Shown here one piece after another: positions 1 to 5,515 of a stretch of 5,515 nucleotides of DNA (positions within the stretch are counted from its first letter, which is position 1; each line of letters opens with the position of its first letter). Origin of the DNA: Streptomycetaceae bacterium (lineage in GTDB: Bacteria; Actinomycetota; Actinomycetes; Nanopelagicales; Nanopelagicaceae); assembly GCA_027488165.1 (NCBI GenBank), contig JAIYCF010000113.1:1-5515 (forward strand), read 5' to 3'. Made by a program: the position numbers and the translations under genes. Below the pieces are notes generated by a model. It saw nothing but the letters and a program-made list of their open reading frames with translations, was not told the origin of the DNA and did not search any database.

Positions 1-512
1 CGCGTGATAGAACTTACCGCTGCTTTGGTTGCCGCATAAACTGAGATCGTATTGAAGCTATAACGAGCACTTAGAGAGCTCATATTTACGATTACTCCAC
101 CACCGGCTGCCTTCATAATCGGATGCGCCGCCTGCGAAATAAAGTAGATCGCCTTCATATTCACTGCAACTATGGCGTTGAAATCTTCTTCGGTTACTTC
201 AGTTATTGGTTTGCGACGATTTACTCCCGCAGTATTAATCACGATATCCAAGCCACCCATAAGGGCATTTGCCTCGTTCACCACGCTGGCACATTGATCA
301 GGGATAGATAAGTCTGCGCTAACTGAAAAGGCTTTCCCTGACTGGCCAGAGATCGATTTGCAAACTTCATCGAGACGTTCTTGATTTAGATCCTGGATAG
401 TTACATCAGCGCCGCGTTCTGCAAAAGCTTTAGCAATTAGCGAACCAAGTGTTCCAGCGCCGCCAGTAATGAGAACCCGCTTCTGCTTAAGATCGAATAA
501 TGGATCAAACAT
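1..512 (-). CDS. SDR-family NAD(P)-dependent oxidoreductase, partial (C-terminus beyond window)
   Basis: This is the N-terminal 170 residues of a classical short-chain dehydrogenase/reductase; the family is usually about 250 residues, so about 80 are missing past position 1. Visible motifs are the Rossmann dinucleotide loop TGGAGTLG (residues 16-23), NTAG (93-96, usually NNAG), the conserved Asn118 in VNMK, the catalytic Ser146 in NMSS, and the catalytic pair Tyr159/Lys163 in YAATK. Asp41 at the end of the second strand suggests a preference for NAD(H). No signal peptide or membrane segment is seen, so it should be cytoplasmic. The ATG at 512-510 is chosen because AGGGG lies 6 nt upstream (519-523 on the plus strand) and the start overlaps the end of the lactonase gene by 8 nt. 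Substrate cannot be read from the sequence; a polyol, sugar or sugar acid is likely from the neighbours. A role in D-apionate use is inference only. Confidence 0.93.
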   Translation of the reverse strand, partial: MFDPLFDLKQKRVLITGGAGTLGSLIAKAFAERGADVTIQDLNQERLDEVCKSISGQSGKAFSVSADLSIPDQCASVVNEANALMGGLDIVINTAGVNRRKPITEVTEEDFNAIVAVNMKAIYFISQAAHPIMKAAGGGVIVNMSSLSARYSFNTISVYAATKAAVSSIT

Positions 513-2262
513 TTGCTACCCCTGTAACTTCTAAATAAGTAACGCTCTCAGGATTTAAAGTTTGTGGCTTTAAATCAATTCCGGAGAATTTCACTTCCTG
601 CTTAATAGTACTGAAATTGACCAGAATAACCTTTACTTTTTGGCCTGAAGTAACGATTAAGCAATCAACTAGCTCTGGAAGAGATGAAGCGGTTGGTCTG
701 GCGTGAGTAAACCCTTTTAGATGCTTAAACAAACGCCATACTGGGAATTCTTCACCAGGTTTACTGGCGAAGTTAAGTGAATCTTTGCTTCCAGTTGATA
801 GCTCGCGTATTCCTCGCCATCCCAGAGTTTCAAAGTAAGTCAGAGTTGAAATTGACTTTGACTCTGTAAGCGAGCGAAGAGACATCGCGGTCCAGCCTTC
901 GGTAAACCATGTGCGCTGGCGCGCATCGACCGAAGATGGCAGGGCAGTGTTGCTGACATCTTTATCGGGTTGAGTTGCATTCGGGTTGTATCTAGGACGT
1001 AGCGTTATCGGCCCGATACTTACTTTTTTGCTCTTAGCAATTCGGAGCGCGTTTTCGGCAATCGTTTTCTGAGTAGCTGTATTTTGGATAAGCGTTCGAT
1101 CATCAAATGAGTGAACTTGAGGATTTATTGAAAAATTTACTTGATCAACGAAATCGACAGCGCCCTGGTTTCGGTTTAGTTCGGTGAAGTAGAGATCTGT
1201 GCCGCCAATAATTTTCGACTTATCTCCAAGTAATTCTTTTGCCGCTTGGATGAACCCAGGTGGCGTTGTTTTATCGTTCTTAGAGAAGATGTAGAAGGAG
1301 CGAATCTGATCATTTAATTCAATTATCGGATCGAGCATCGCTTTCAGTTGCTGTGGGGTCTCAATTGTTATGGCAAGATCAAGATCAATCTTTAGCTGCT
1401 TAGTTACTTGTAGCGCCTGCTGCACCGTGGATCGAATCTGAGAATTAGCGTTAAGTGCGAGGCGAAGATGTTTGATCGCCAAATCTTCAAATCGCAGGTA
1501 TTCGTTGGCAATCAAGTGTGCGGGATCTTCACTTAGCCCTAAGCCAATTTCTGGAAGTTCTATCTCTTTGGCTCCGACTGTAATAACGGCGCTTTCAGAC
1601 TTTGAAGTTGTGTTCTCGCCGGAAACCGAGATGGTGATTTTCTGGCTAAGCAACTCTCCCGGAGTAACTTGAGCAGGAAAAGGTAGAGAAATAGGTGTGC
1701 AGTAAGTTTTATATGAGGCATCACTCCAGTTGCGGTGATCTTCAGTTTCAAAGATTTCACCTTCAAAGGTAACTGATGCAACTTGCCCACTTTGAAGCTG
1801 ATGGCTAATTCCAGAAAGATTCAAGAAGGGCTGATCTGGTGAAATCACATCGGGGAATTTTGATTTTTCTATTGCTCCATCTGCTTTGGTTAACTTACAT
1901 TCGCGTCCAGCTAAGCCTGCAACGGGATGAAGTAGGCAGAGACCGAGACGGTTTCTCTGAAAGGAAACTGTTGTAGATGCGTTAAACCCGTAAGTGATTT
2001 CTCCGCTTTCAGAGCCATTTATCTCTAACTCCACAGATAAATCTTTAGCATCGTGCGAACCCTGCGCTTTGATCTTCGCGCTGAACGAACGATCAGTGAC
2101 ATCCCATATCTCATCTTTGATGATAAATGGCCGAGAGGTCCAATTAATATCCTGGAAAACCAGGTAGATCCTGCGAACAACTTCTTCGCCGCTACTGCGT
2201 ATATTCCAAAGACTTCCCTCGGAATACTCCAGAGTCAACGGACCAGCGACAAGTTTTCTCAT
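505..2262 (-). CDS. apnL: Probable D-apionate lactonase (ApnL-like), 585 aa
   Basis: This probably hydrolyses D-apionolactone to D-apionate, the second step of oxidative D-apiose breakdown. I recognise the family from blocks recalled as conserved in ApnL: QRNRLGLCLLHP (102-113), FETEDHRNWSDASYKTY (171-187), YFTELNRN (358-365), SINPQVHSFD (378-387) and YFETLGWRG (476-484). The apparent layout is a beta-rich N-terminal domain (about 1-230), a TIM-barrel-like core (about 235-520) and a small beta-rich C-terminal domain (about 525-585). Glu361 and Glu478 sit where clan-A glycoside hydrolases carry catalytic acids, but their role here is a guess. No signal peptide is seen, so it should be cytoplasmic. 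The ATG at 2262 is the only reasonable start because an in-frame TGA directly precedes it. It lies 7 nt after the ApsD-like gene and overlaps the SDR gene by 8 nt. A glycoside-hydrolase-like protein of other specificity is the alternative. Confidence 0.77.
   Translation of the reverse strand: MRKLVAGPLTLEYSEGSLWNIRSSGEEVVRRIYLVFQDINWTSRPFIIKDEIWDVTDRSFSAKIKAQGSHDAKDLSVELEINGSESGEITYGFNASTTVSFQRNRLGLCLLHPVAGLAGRECKLTKADGAIEKSKFPDVISPDQPFLNLSGISHQLQSGQVASVTFEGEIFETEDHRNWSDASYKTYCTPISLPFPAQVTPGELLSQKITISVSGENTTSKSESAVITVGAKEIELPEIGLGLSEDPAHLIANEYLRFEDLAIKHLRLALNANSQIRSTVQQALQVTKQLKIDLDLAITIETPQQLKAMLDPIIELNDQIRSFYIFSKNDKTTPPGFIQAAKELLGDKSKIIGGTDLYFTELNRNQGAVDFVDQVNFSINPQVHSFDDRTLIQNTATQKTIAENALRIAKSKKVSIGPITLRPRYNPNATQPDKDVSNTALPSSVDARQRTWFTEGWTAMSLRSLTESKSISTLTYFETLGWRGIRELSTGSKDSLNFASKPGEEFPVWRLFKHLKGFTHARPTASSLPELVDCLIVTSGQKVKVILVNFSTIKQEVKFSGIDLKPQTLNPESVTYLEVTGVANV
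519..523 (-). promoter_or_regulatory. Shine-Dalgarno site of the SDR gene
   Basis: Read on the minus strand, AGGGG is followed by a 6-nt spacer and ATG. It lies inside the 3' end of the lactonase coding sequence and supports re-initiation at the 8-nt overlap (505-512, reading ATGTTTGA). It is the clearest ribosome-binding site in the minus-strand run and decides the SDR start. Confidence 0.7.
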
Positions 2263-2269
2263 TCATCTA

Positions 2270-3304
2270 CTACTTGAGTAGTGAGCCAACGTTAAAGACT
2301 TGGCCTGATGCAGCTGATTCATATGCACCCAGGGTGATGTCTAATAATTTGAGAGTATCTTCACCGCTAGTTTCAGGAGTTCTACCTGTTTTTAGACATT
2401 CAATCCAATGCTTATTTACATTTACGACGCTATCTTGAATTCCATTCCAGGGCTCAGAAGTCCAACCGTGATCCGGAATGACAATAACTTCATTAGTTAC
2501 AGAAGTTCCGGATACAACTTGAAGATGGTAATCCGCGGACAAGGTAATTGCTCCTTTAGTTCCCTCGATGATTACAAAGGTCTGCGGGTAGGTGCTGTGA
2601 TCTGATCTAGTCTCGTAACTAGCATCAACGATGCAGCTGGCATCTGGCATATCCATCAAAACTGTGGCGGAATCTTCACCTTTGATTATCGGATTCACTC
2701 GATGCGCCGAAGTAAAAATGGTCTTTGGTTCACCAATAAAGTAACGCGCAAGATCAAAGAGATGTACTGCTACATCAACGATAATCATTCGTTCACTTTC
2801 CACCAGCCAAGACTGTGCCGAGTAAACATCGTGAGCTGTTCTAAATGAGATTCGCCCGAAGAATGGGCGTCCAATTGCGCCGCTATCGATAATCTCTTTG
2901 ATTTTTCGCATCGGGGTCTGGAATCTAAAATTCTCGTGCACCATAAATGGCAAGCCTTTATCTGACATCGCCTTGACCATTGACTTTGCATCAGCCATAT
3001 CCCAAGCAAGTGGTTTCTGACAGATTGCAGCAACGCCATTCTTTGCGGCTAGTTCGACCATATATTTATGAGTTGGTGGCGTCGTTGCGATATCTACGAA
3101 ATCTAAATCTTCATTAGCAAATAGCTCTTCTGCACTTTGGTAAGCCTTGCCACCGAAATTGGCAGCCGCCAGCTTTGCTTTTTCAAAATCAACATCACAG
3201 GTTGCCACGAGCTCAACATCTGGATTTTGGCTCCAGGCATGGAGGTGGTTCTGGGCAAAGAAACCACATCCGATTAGAGCGTATCGATACTTTTTCTGGG
3301 TCAT
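2270..3304 (-). CDS. apsD: Gfo/Idh/MocA oxidoreductase, probable D-apiose dehydrogenase (ApsD-like), 344 aa
   Basis: This is an NAD(P)-dependent sugar dehydrogenase, probably oxidising D-apiose at C1 to D-apionolactone in the cytoplasm. The N-terminal Rossmann domain (about 5-125) carries the nucleotide motif GCGFFA (12-17) and the family CQKP motif with Lys97. The C-terminal alpha/beta domain has the D-x-x-x-H-x-x-D signature (Asp177, His181, Asp184), with Ala179 where Gly is common. Lys97, Asp177 and His181 are the expected catalytic residues. CGFFAQNHLHAW (13-24) and MVHENFRFQTPMR (121-133) match my memory of the ApsD subgroup rather than generic family members. The length of 344 is normal. 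The ATG at 3304 overlaps the sulfurtransferase stop as ATGA, and the upstream Shine-Dalgarno is weak, which suggests translational coupling. An adjacent ApnL-like lactonase strongly supports the specificity. A dehydrogenase for another aldose or inositol is the alternative. Confidence 0.8.
   Translation of the reverse strand: MTQKKYRYALIGCGFFAQNHLHAWSQNPDVELVATCDVDFEKAKLAAANFGGKAYQSAEELFANEDLDFVDIATTPPTHKYMVELAAKNGVAAICQKPLAWDMADAKSMVKAMSDKGLPFMVHENFRFQTPMRKIKEIIDSGAIGRPFFGRISFRTAHDVYSAQSWLVESERMIIVDVAVHLFDLARYFIGEPKTIFTSAHRVNPIIKGEDSATVLMDMPDASCIVDASYETRSDHSTYPQTFVIIEGTKGAITLSADYHLQVVSGTSVTNEVIVIPDHGWTSEPWNGIQDSVVNVNKHWIECLKTGRTPETSGEDTLKLLDITLGAYESAASGQVFNVGSLLK
3301..3304 (-). other. ATGA stop/start overlap coupling sulfurtransferase and dehydrogenase genes
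   Basis: On the minus strand, the TGA ending the sulfurtransferase gene (3303-3301) shares bases with the ATG of the dehydrogenase gene (3304-3302). Such 4-nt overlaps usually mean ribosomes re-initiate, so the two proteins are made together. No strong Shine-Dalgarno is visible just upstream, which fits coupling. Confidence 0.85.
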
Positions 3305-4149
3305 AGCGCGATTTCTCTACTTGGGTCTGTAATCCACTCACTCCAAGATCCAACATACATTTTGCTACCGCTGATGCCAGCGTGCTCCATAGCCAATACA
3401 TTTTGCGCCGCCGTTACACCAGAGCCACAGTAGAAAATTGTGTTCTCGGCGCTAACCCCGTTGGTCAGTTTTTCGTAGTGGCTCTTTAATTCGCTCTTAC
3501 TCTTAAATAACCCTTGAGAATCTGTAACTTCAGCGCGATCTGCTAATCCTGCTCCGGCGATATGGCCGCGAACTGGGTCATAGTATTTTCCGCCGCCGTG
3601 ATATCCCTCTGCTCCTCTGGAATCAAATACGCAGTAATTCGAATCTTTTCTGGCCATATCAACTTTTTCGACTTCAACTAATAGATCCTTTTGTAAATTC
3701 GGTATGAAATTTGTAGGAGAAATAACTTTCTTCTTTTGGTTTAACGGTAAAGACTCGCGGTTCCATGCAGTTAAGCCGCCATCTAGAACTGCGACTTTTT
3801 CATGCCCCATCCAGCGAAACATCAACCATAGGCGTGATGCCGCCATTAAACCTGACTCTGCGTCATAACAAATTACTTGGGTATCTGGGGTTATTCCCCA
3901 GTCAGAAAGCGTCTTGGTAAATGCGGCAACCGTTGGAAATGGTCGACGACCGGTAACGCCCGGGATGATTTCTCCTGATAGTTCTTTGCCTAAATCTGCA
4001 TAGTGCGCACCCGGTATGTGGGCTTGGTTATAAGCACTTCTTCCCCACGCTTCATCATCTAGAGAAAAACGCACATCAAAGATTGCAAACTGAGAATTTT
4101 CTAAGTTGCGCGCCAAATCGCTAGTGGATATCAACGTTGTATAACTCAT
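3301..4149 (-). CDS. sseA: 3-mercaptopyruvate/thiosulfate sulfurtransferase, tandem rhodanese domains, 282 aa
   Basis: This transfers sulfane sulfur from 3-mercaptopyruvate or thiosulfate to a thiol acceptor or cyanide in the cytoplasm. Two rhodanese domains are visible. The N-terminal one (about 5-135) is catalytically silent, with Asp96 in CYDAESG at the active-cysteine position, and contains AHIPGAHYADL (43-53) and LDGGLTAW (122-129). The C-terminal one (about 160-280) holds the active loop CGSGVTA with Cys241. The CGSG-type loop favours 3-mercaptopyruvate, whereas thiosulfate rhodaneses have a basic loop such as CRKG. Arg178 and Arg194 probably correspond to the substrate-binding arginines. 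The usual GHIPGA of the second domain reads GHIAGA (195-200). The length of 282 is typical. The ATG at 4149 has only a weak GAAGAG-like ribosome site. It leads the minus-strand run and overlaps the dehydrogenase gene by 4 nt. The symbol follows the E. coli family member; the physiological substrate is unproven. Confidence 0.92.
   Translation of the reverse strand: MSYTTLISTSDLARNLENSQFAIFDVRFSLDDEAWGRSAYNQAHIPGAHYADLGKELSGEIIPGVTGRRPFPTVAAFTKTLSDWGITPDTQVICYDAESGLMAASRLWLMFRWMGHEKVAVLDGGLTAWNRESLPLNQKKKVISPTNFIPNLQKDLLVEVEKVDMARKDSNYCVFDSRGAEGYHGGGKYYDPVRGHIAGAGLADRAEVTDSQGLFKSKSELKSHYEKLTNGVSAENTIFYCGSGVTAAQNVLAMEHAGISGSKMYVGSWSEWITDPSREIAL
4140..4145 (+). promoter_or_regulatory. Possible -10 box for ilvD
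   Basis: TATAAC on the plus strand, about 51 nt before the ilvD GTG, resembles a sigma-70-type -10 element. No convincing -35 lies at normal spacing. It falls inside the first codons of the divergent sulfurtransferase gene, so an ilvD promoter here would overlap that coding sequence. This is weak, single-motif evidence. Confidence 0.25.
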
Positions 4150-4196
4150 TGCTGCACACTCTTCACAAGGTATTGGGTTGTGGTTAGGGTACTACA
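4150..4196. promoter_or_regulatory. Divergent intergenic region between sulfurtransferase and ilvD
   Basis: Only 47 nt separate the two divergent start codons. The space holds the ribosome-binding sites of both genes, so promoters for both directions must sit partly here and partly within the opposing coding sequences. I see no clear inverted-repeat operator or attenuator-like leader. It is too short for a T-box or leader-peptide attenuator in front of ilvD, unless transcription begins inside the sulfurtransferase gene. A single regulator could act on both directions, but nothing visible proves it. Confidence 0.5.
4186..4189 (+). promoter_or_regulatory. Shine-Dalgarno site of ilvD
   Basis: AGGG lies 7 nt before the GTG at 4197-4199 and supports that GTG as the start. 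The in-frame TAG at 4185-4187 overlaps this site, so translation cannot begin further upstream. Confidence 0.6.
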
Positions 4197-5515
4197 GTGG
4201 ATCTGACTCCGAGAAGTTCGCTTGTAACGCAAGGCCGTGACCGAAGCCCTAACCGCGCGATGTTAAGAGCGCTAGGCATGCAGGGTGATGACTTTAAGAA
4301 ACCGCAGATTGGTATTGCATCTTCTTACAACACGATTACTCCGTGCAATATGTCACTGCGCACAGTTGCTCAAGATGTTGCTGCAGGCGTAAGCGCTAAT
4401 GGTGGCTTCCCAATGGAGTTTGGAACTATCACCGTCTCTGATGTGATTTCCATGGGCCATGAGGGCATGCATTTCTCACTCGTTAGTCGCGAAGTTATTG
4501 CAGATTCAGTCGAAACGGTAATGCAAGCAGAGCGCTTAGATGCAATGGTAACTCTGGCGGGATGCGATAAAAGTATTCCAGCGATGCTTATGGCTGCAGC
4601 TCGCATCGATGTTCCTAGCATCTTGATGTATGCCGGTTCTCTACTACCTGGAAAAACTACTTTGCAAGACGGTACCGAGATAAAGGTAAATATCGTCACT
4701 TCCTTTGAAGCAGTTGGTGCAAATGCGCGTGGGCTAATGTCTGATGAAGATCTAGATCGCATTGAAAAGGCTGCCTGCCCAAGTGCCGGAACATGCGGAG
4801 GTATGTACACAGCGAACACGATGGCTAGCGCATCAGAGGCGATGGGGATGTCTCTTCCTGGCTCATCATCTCCATCTGCTGTAGATAACCGCCGCGAACC
4901 GCTTGCAAAGCTAGCCGGAGAATCTGTAATCAACTTACTTAAATTGGGAATCACTACAAGTGACATCATCACCAAGAAATCATTAGAAAATGCCATCACC
5001 GTTGTAATGGCGCTAGGCGGATCGACAAATGCAGTGCTTCATATGCCGGCGATCGCACACGAGTTAGGTATCGATTTATCACTCGAAGATTTCAAGAGAA
5101 TCGGTGCGCGAGTTCCGTTACTTGCAGATCTAAAGCCATTTGGTGAATATGTAATGTTTGACCTAGACAAGGTCGGCGGCGTACCTGCGGTAATGAAGAT
5201 TCTTCTAGATGAAGGCCTGCTTCACGGTGATTGCTTGACCGTTACCGGAAAGACAGTGGCGGAAAATCTTAAGGATATAAATCCTCCTGCTGCAGATGGA
5301 GAAATTATCTATCCCGCTGCAAAGCCTTTCGGTAAAAATGGTGGAATAACCATCCTTAAGGGATCTCTCGCGCCTGAAGGTGCAGTGGTTAAGAACGCTG
5401 GAGTTGATGAAGAAAAATTCCAAGGCGCCGCCCGAGTATTCGATCGCGAAGAATCAGCGATGCAAGCGCTCTCTGATGGCACTATTAAAAAAGGTGATGT
5501 TGTAGTTATCCGCTA
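4197..5515 (+). CDS. ilvD: Dihydroxy-acid dehydratase, partial (C-terminus beyond window)
   Basis: This dehydrates 2,3-dihydroxyisovalerate and 2,3-dihydroxy-3-methylvalerate to the 2-keto acids that precede valine, leucine and isoleucine. The reading frame is open from 4197 to the edge, giving 439 codons; the short (about 560-residue) IlvD class implies roughly 120 residues are missing. Three Fe-S cysteines are visible: Cys50 in TPCN, Cys123 in AGCDKS and Cys200 in SAGTCGG. Other conserved blocks are SMGHEGMHFSLVSREVIADSVE from about residue 85, MYTANTMASASEAMG, ALGGSTNAVLH and GGITILKGSLAPEGAVVK. It follows the mycobacterial IlvD closely, as recalled, and differs from sugar-acid dehydratases of the same superfamily. 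Val83 replaces Gly in the usual SDGISMG, and Ala129 replaces Gly in the usual CDKSLPGM. GTG at 4197 is chosen because of the AGGG upstream, an in-frame TAG at 4185-4187, and a family-like N-terminus (LTPRSSLVTQGRD). Confidence 0.96.
   Translation, partial: MDLTPRSSLVTQGRDRSPNRAMLRALGMQGDDFKKPQIGIASSYNTITPCNMSLRTVAQDVAAGVSANGGFPMEFGTITVSDVISMGHEGMHFSLVSREVIADSVETVMQAERLDAMVTLAGCDKSIPAMLMAAARIDVPSILMYAGSLLPGKTTLQDGTEIKVNIVTSFEAVGANARGLMSDEDLDRIEKAACPSAGTCGGMYTANTMASASEAMGMSLPGSSSPSAVDNRREPLAKLAGESVINLLKLGITTSDIITKKSLENAITVVMALGGSTNAVLHMPAIAHELGIDLSLEDFKRIGARVPLLADLKPFGEYVMFDLDKVGGVPAVMKILLDEGLLHGDCLTVTGKTVAENLKDINPPAADGEIIYPAAKPFGKNGGITILKGSLAPEGAVVKNAGVDEEKFQGAARVFDREESAMQALSDGTIKKGDVVVIR

Noticed and set aside
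123..311. 62-codon plus-strand frame opposite the SDR gene
   Set aside because: It is antisense to conserved SDR motifs, with no ribosome site or recognisable product.
505..2262. Secreted glycoside hydrolase as the identity of the 585-residue protein
   Set aside because: The TIM-barrel-like core and paired glutamates suggest it, but there is no signal peptide, and the family blocks plus the adjacent ApsD-like gene fit a cytoplasmic lactonase better.
2263..2269. Transcription terminator or internal promoter between the dehydrogenase and lactonase genes
   Set aside because: The gap is only 7 nt, with no room for a hairpin or promoter.
1472..3401. Several 60-85-codon frames on both strands within the lactonase, dehydrogenase and sulfurtransferase genes
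   Set aside because: All overlap well-supported coding sequence in other frames, and none shows a domain or credible start.
4370..4999. 209-codon open frame on the minus strand opposite ilvD
   Set aside because: It lies wholly antisense to a strongly conserved ilvD coding region. Its translation is low-complexity, rich in Ser, Ala and Ile, with no recognisable domain. It is the mirror of ilvD codon structure.
5205..5423. 72-codon minus-strand frame within ilvD
   Set aside because: It is antisense to the conserved ilvD region, with no independent support.
4197..5515. Sugar-acid dehydratase (Edd, xylonate or arabonate type) instead of IlvD, given the adjacent sugar operon
   Set aside because: The residues around the three cysteines and the long conserved blocks match true dihydroxy-acid dehydratase, and the gene is divergent from the sugar operon rather than part of it.

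Overview
The window holds five protein-coding genes and almost no non-coding sequence. Base composition looks intermediate, in the mid-40s percent GC by eye. Genes are tightly packed, and I saw no mobile element, RNA gene, CRISPR array or clear terminator. The dihydroxy-acid dehydratase resembles the mycobacterial-type enzyme as I remember it. Together with compact packing and moderate GC, this fits a small-genome actinobacterium such as the freshwater Nanopelagicales/acI group. That placement is a low-confidence inference.

Minus strand, positions 4149 down to 1: four genes in one tight run, in transcription order. First is a 3-mercaptopyruvate/thiosulfate sulfurtransferase of two rhodanese domains (4149-3301). 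Second is a Gfo/Idh/MocA sugar dehydrogenase that looks like D-apiose dehydrogenase, ApsD (3304-2270). Third is a 585-residue protein that looks like D-apionate lactonase, ApnL (2262-505). Fourth is a short-chain dehydrogenase/reductase (512-1), cut by the window edge. The junctions are a 4-nt overlap, a 7-nt gap and an 8-nt overlap, so co-transcription and translational coupling are very likely.

Plus strand, from 4197 to the right edge: ilvD, dihydroxy-acid dehydratase of branched-chain amino acid synthesis. It starts at a GTG and is cut at its C-terminal end. It is divergent from the four-gene run, with only 47 nt between the two start codons.

How the genes work together: ApsD would oxidise D-apiose (a branched pentose of plant cell-wall pectin) to its lactone with NAD(P)+. 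ApnL would then open the lactone to D-apionate. The later known steps (oxidoisomerase, then kinase/decarboxylase or transcarboxylase enzymes) are not in the window and could lie beyond position 1. The coupled SDR may be a later or alternative oxidation step. The coupled sulfurtransferase has no obvious role in apiose use. The dehydrogenase-lactonase pair and its two unexplained partners are the most interesting part of the window.
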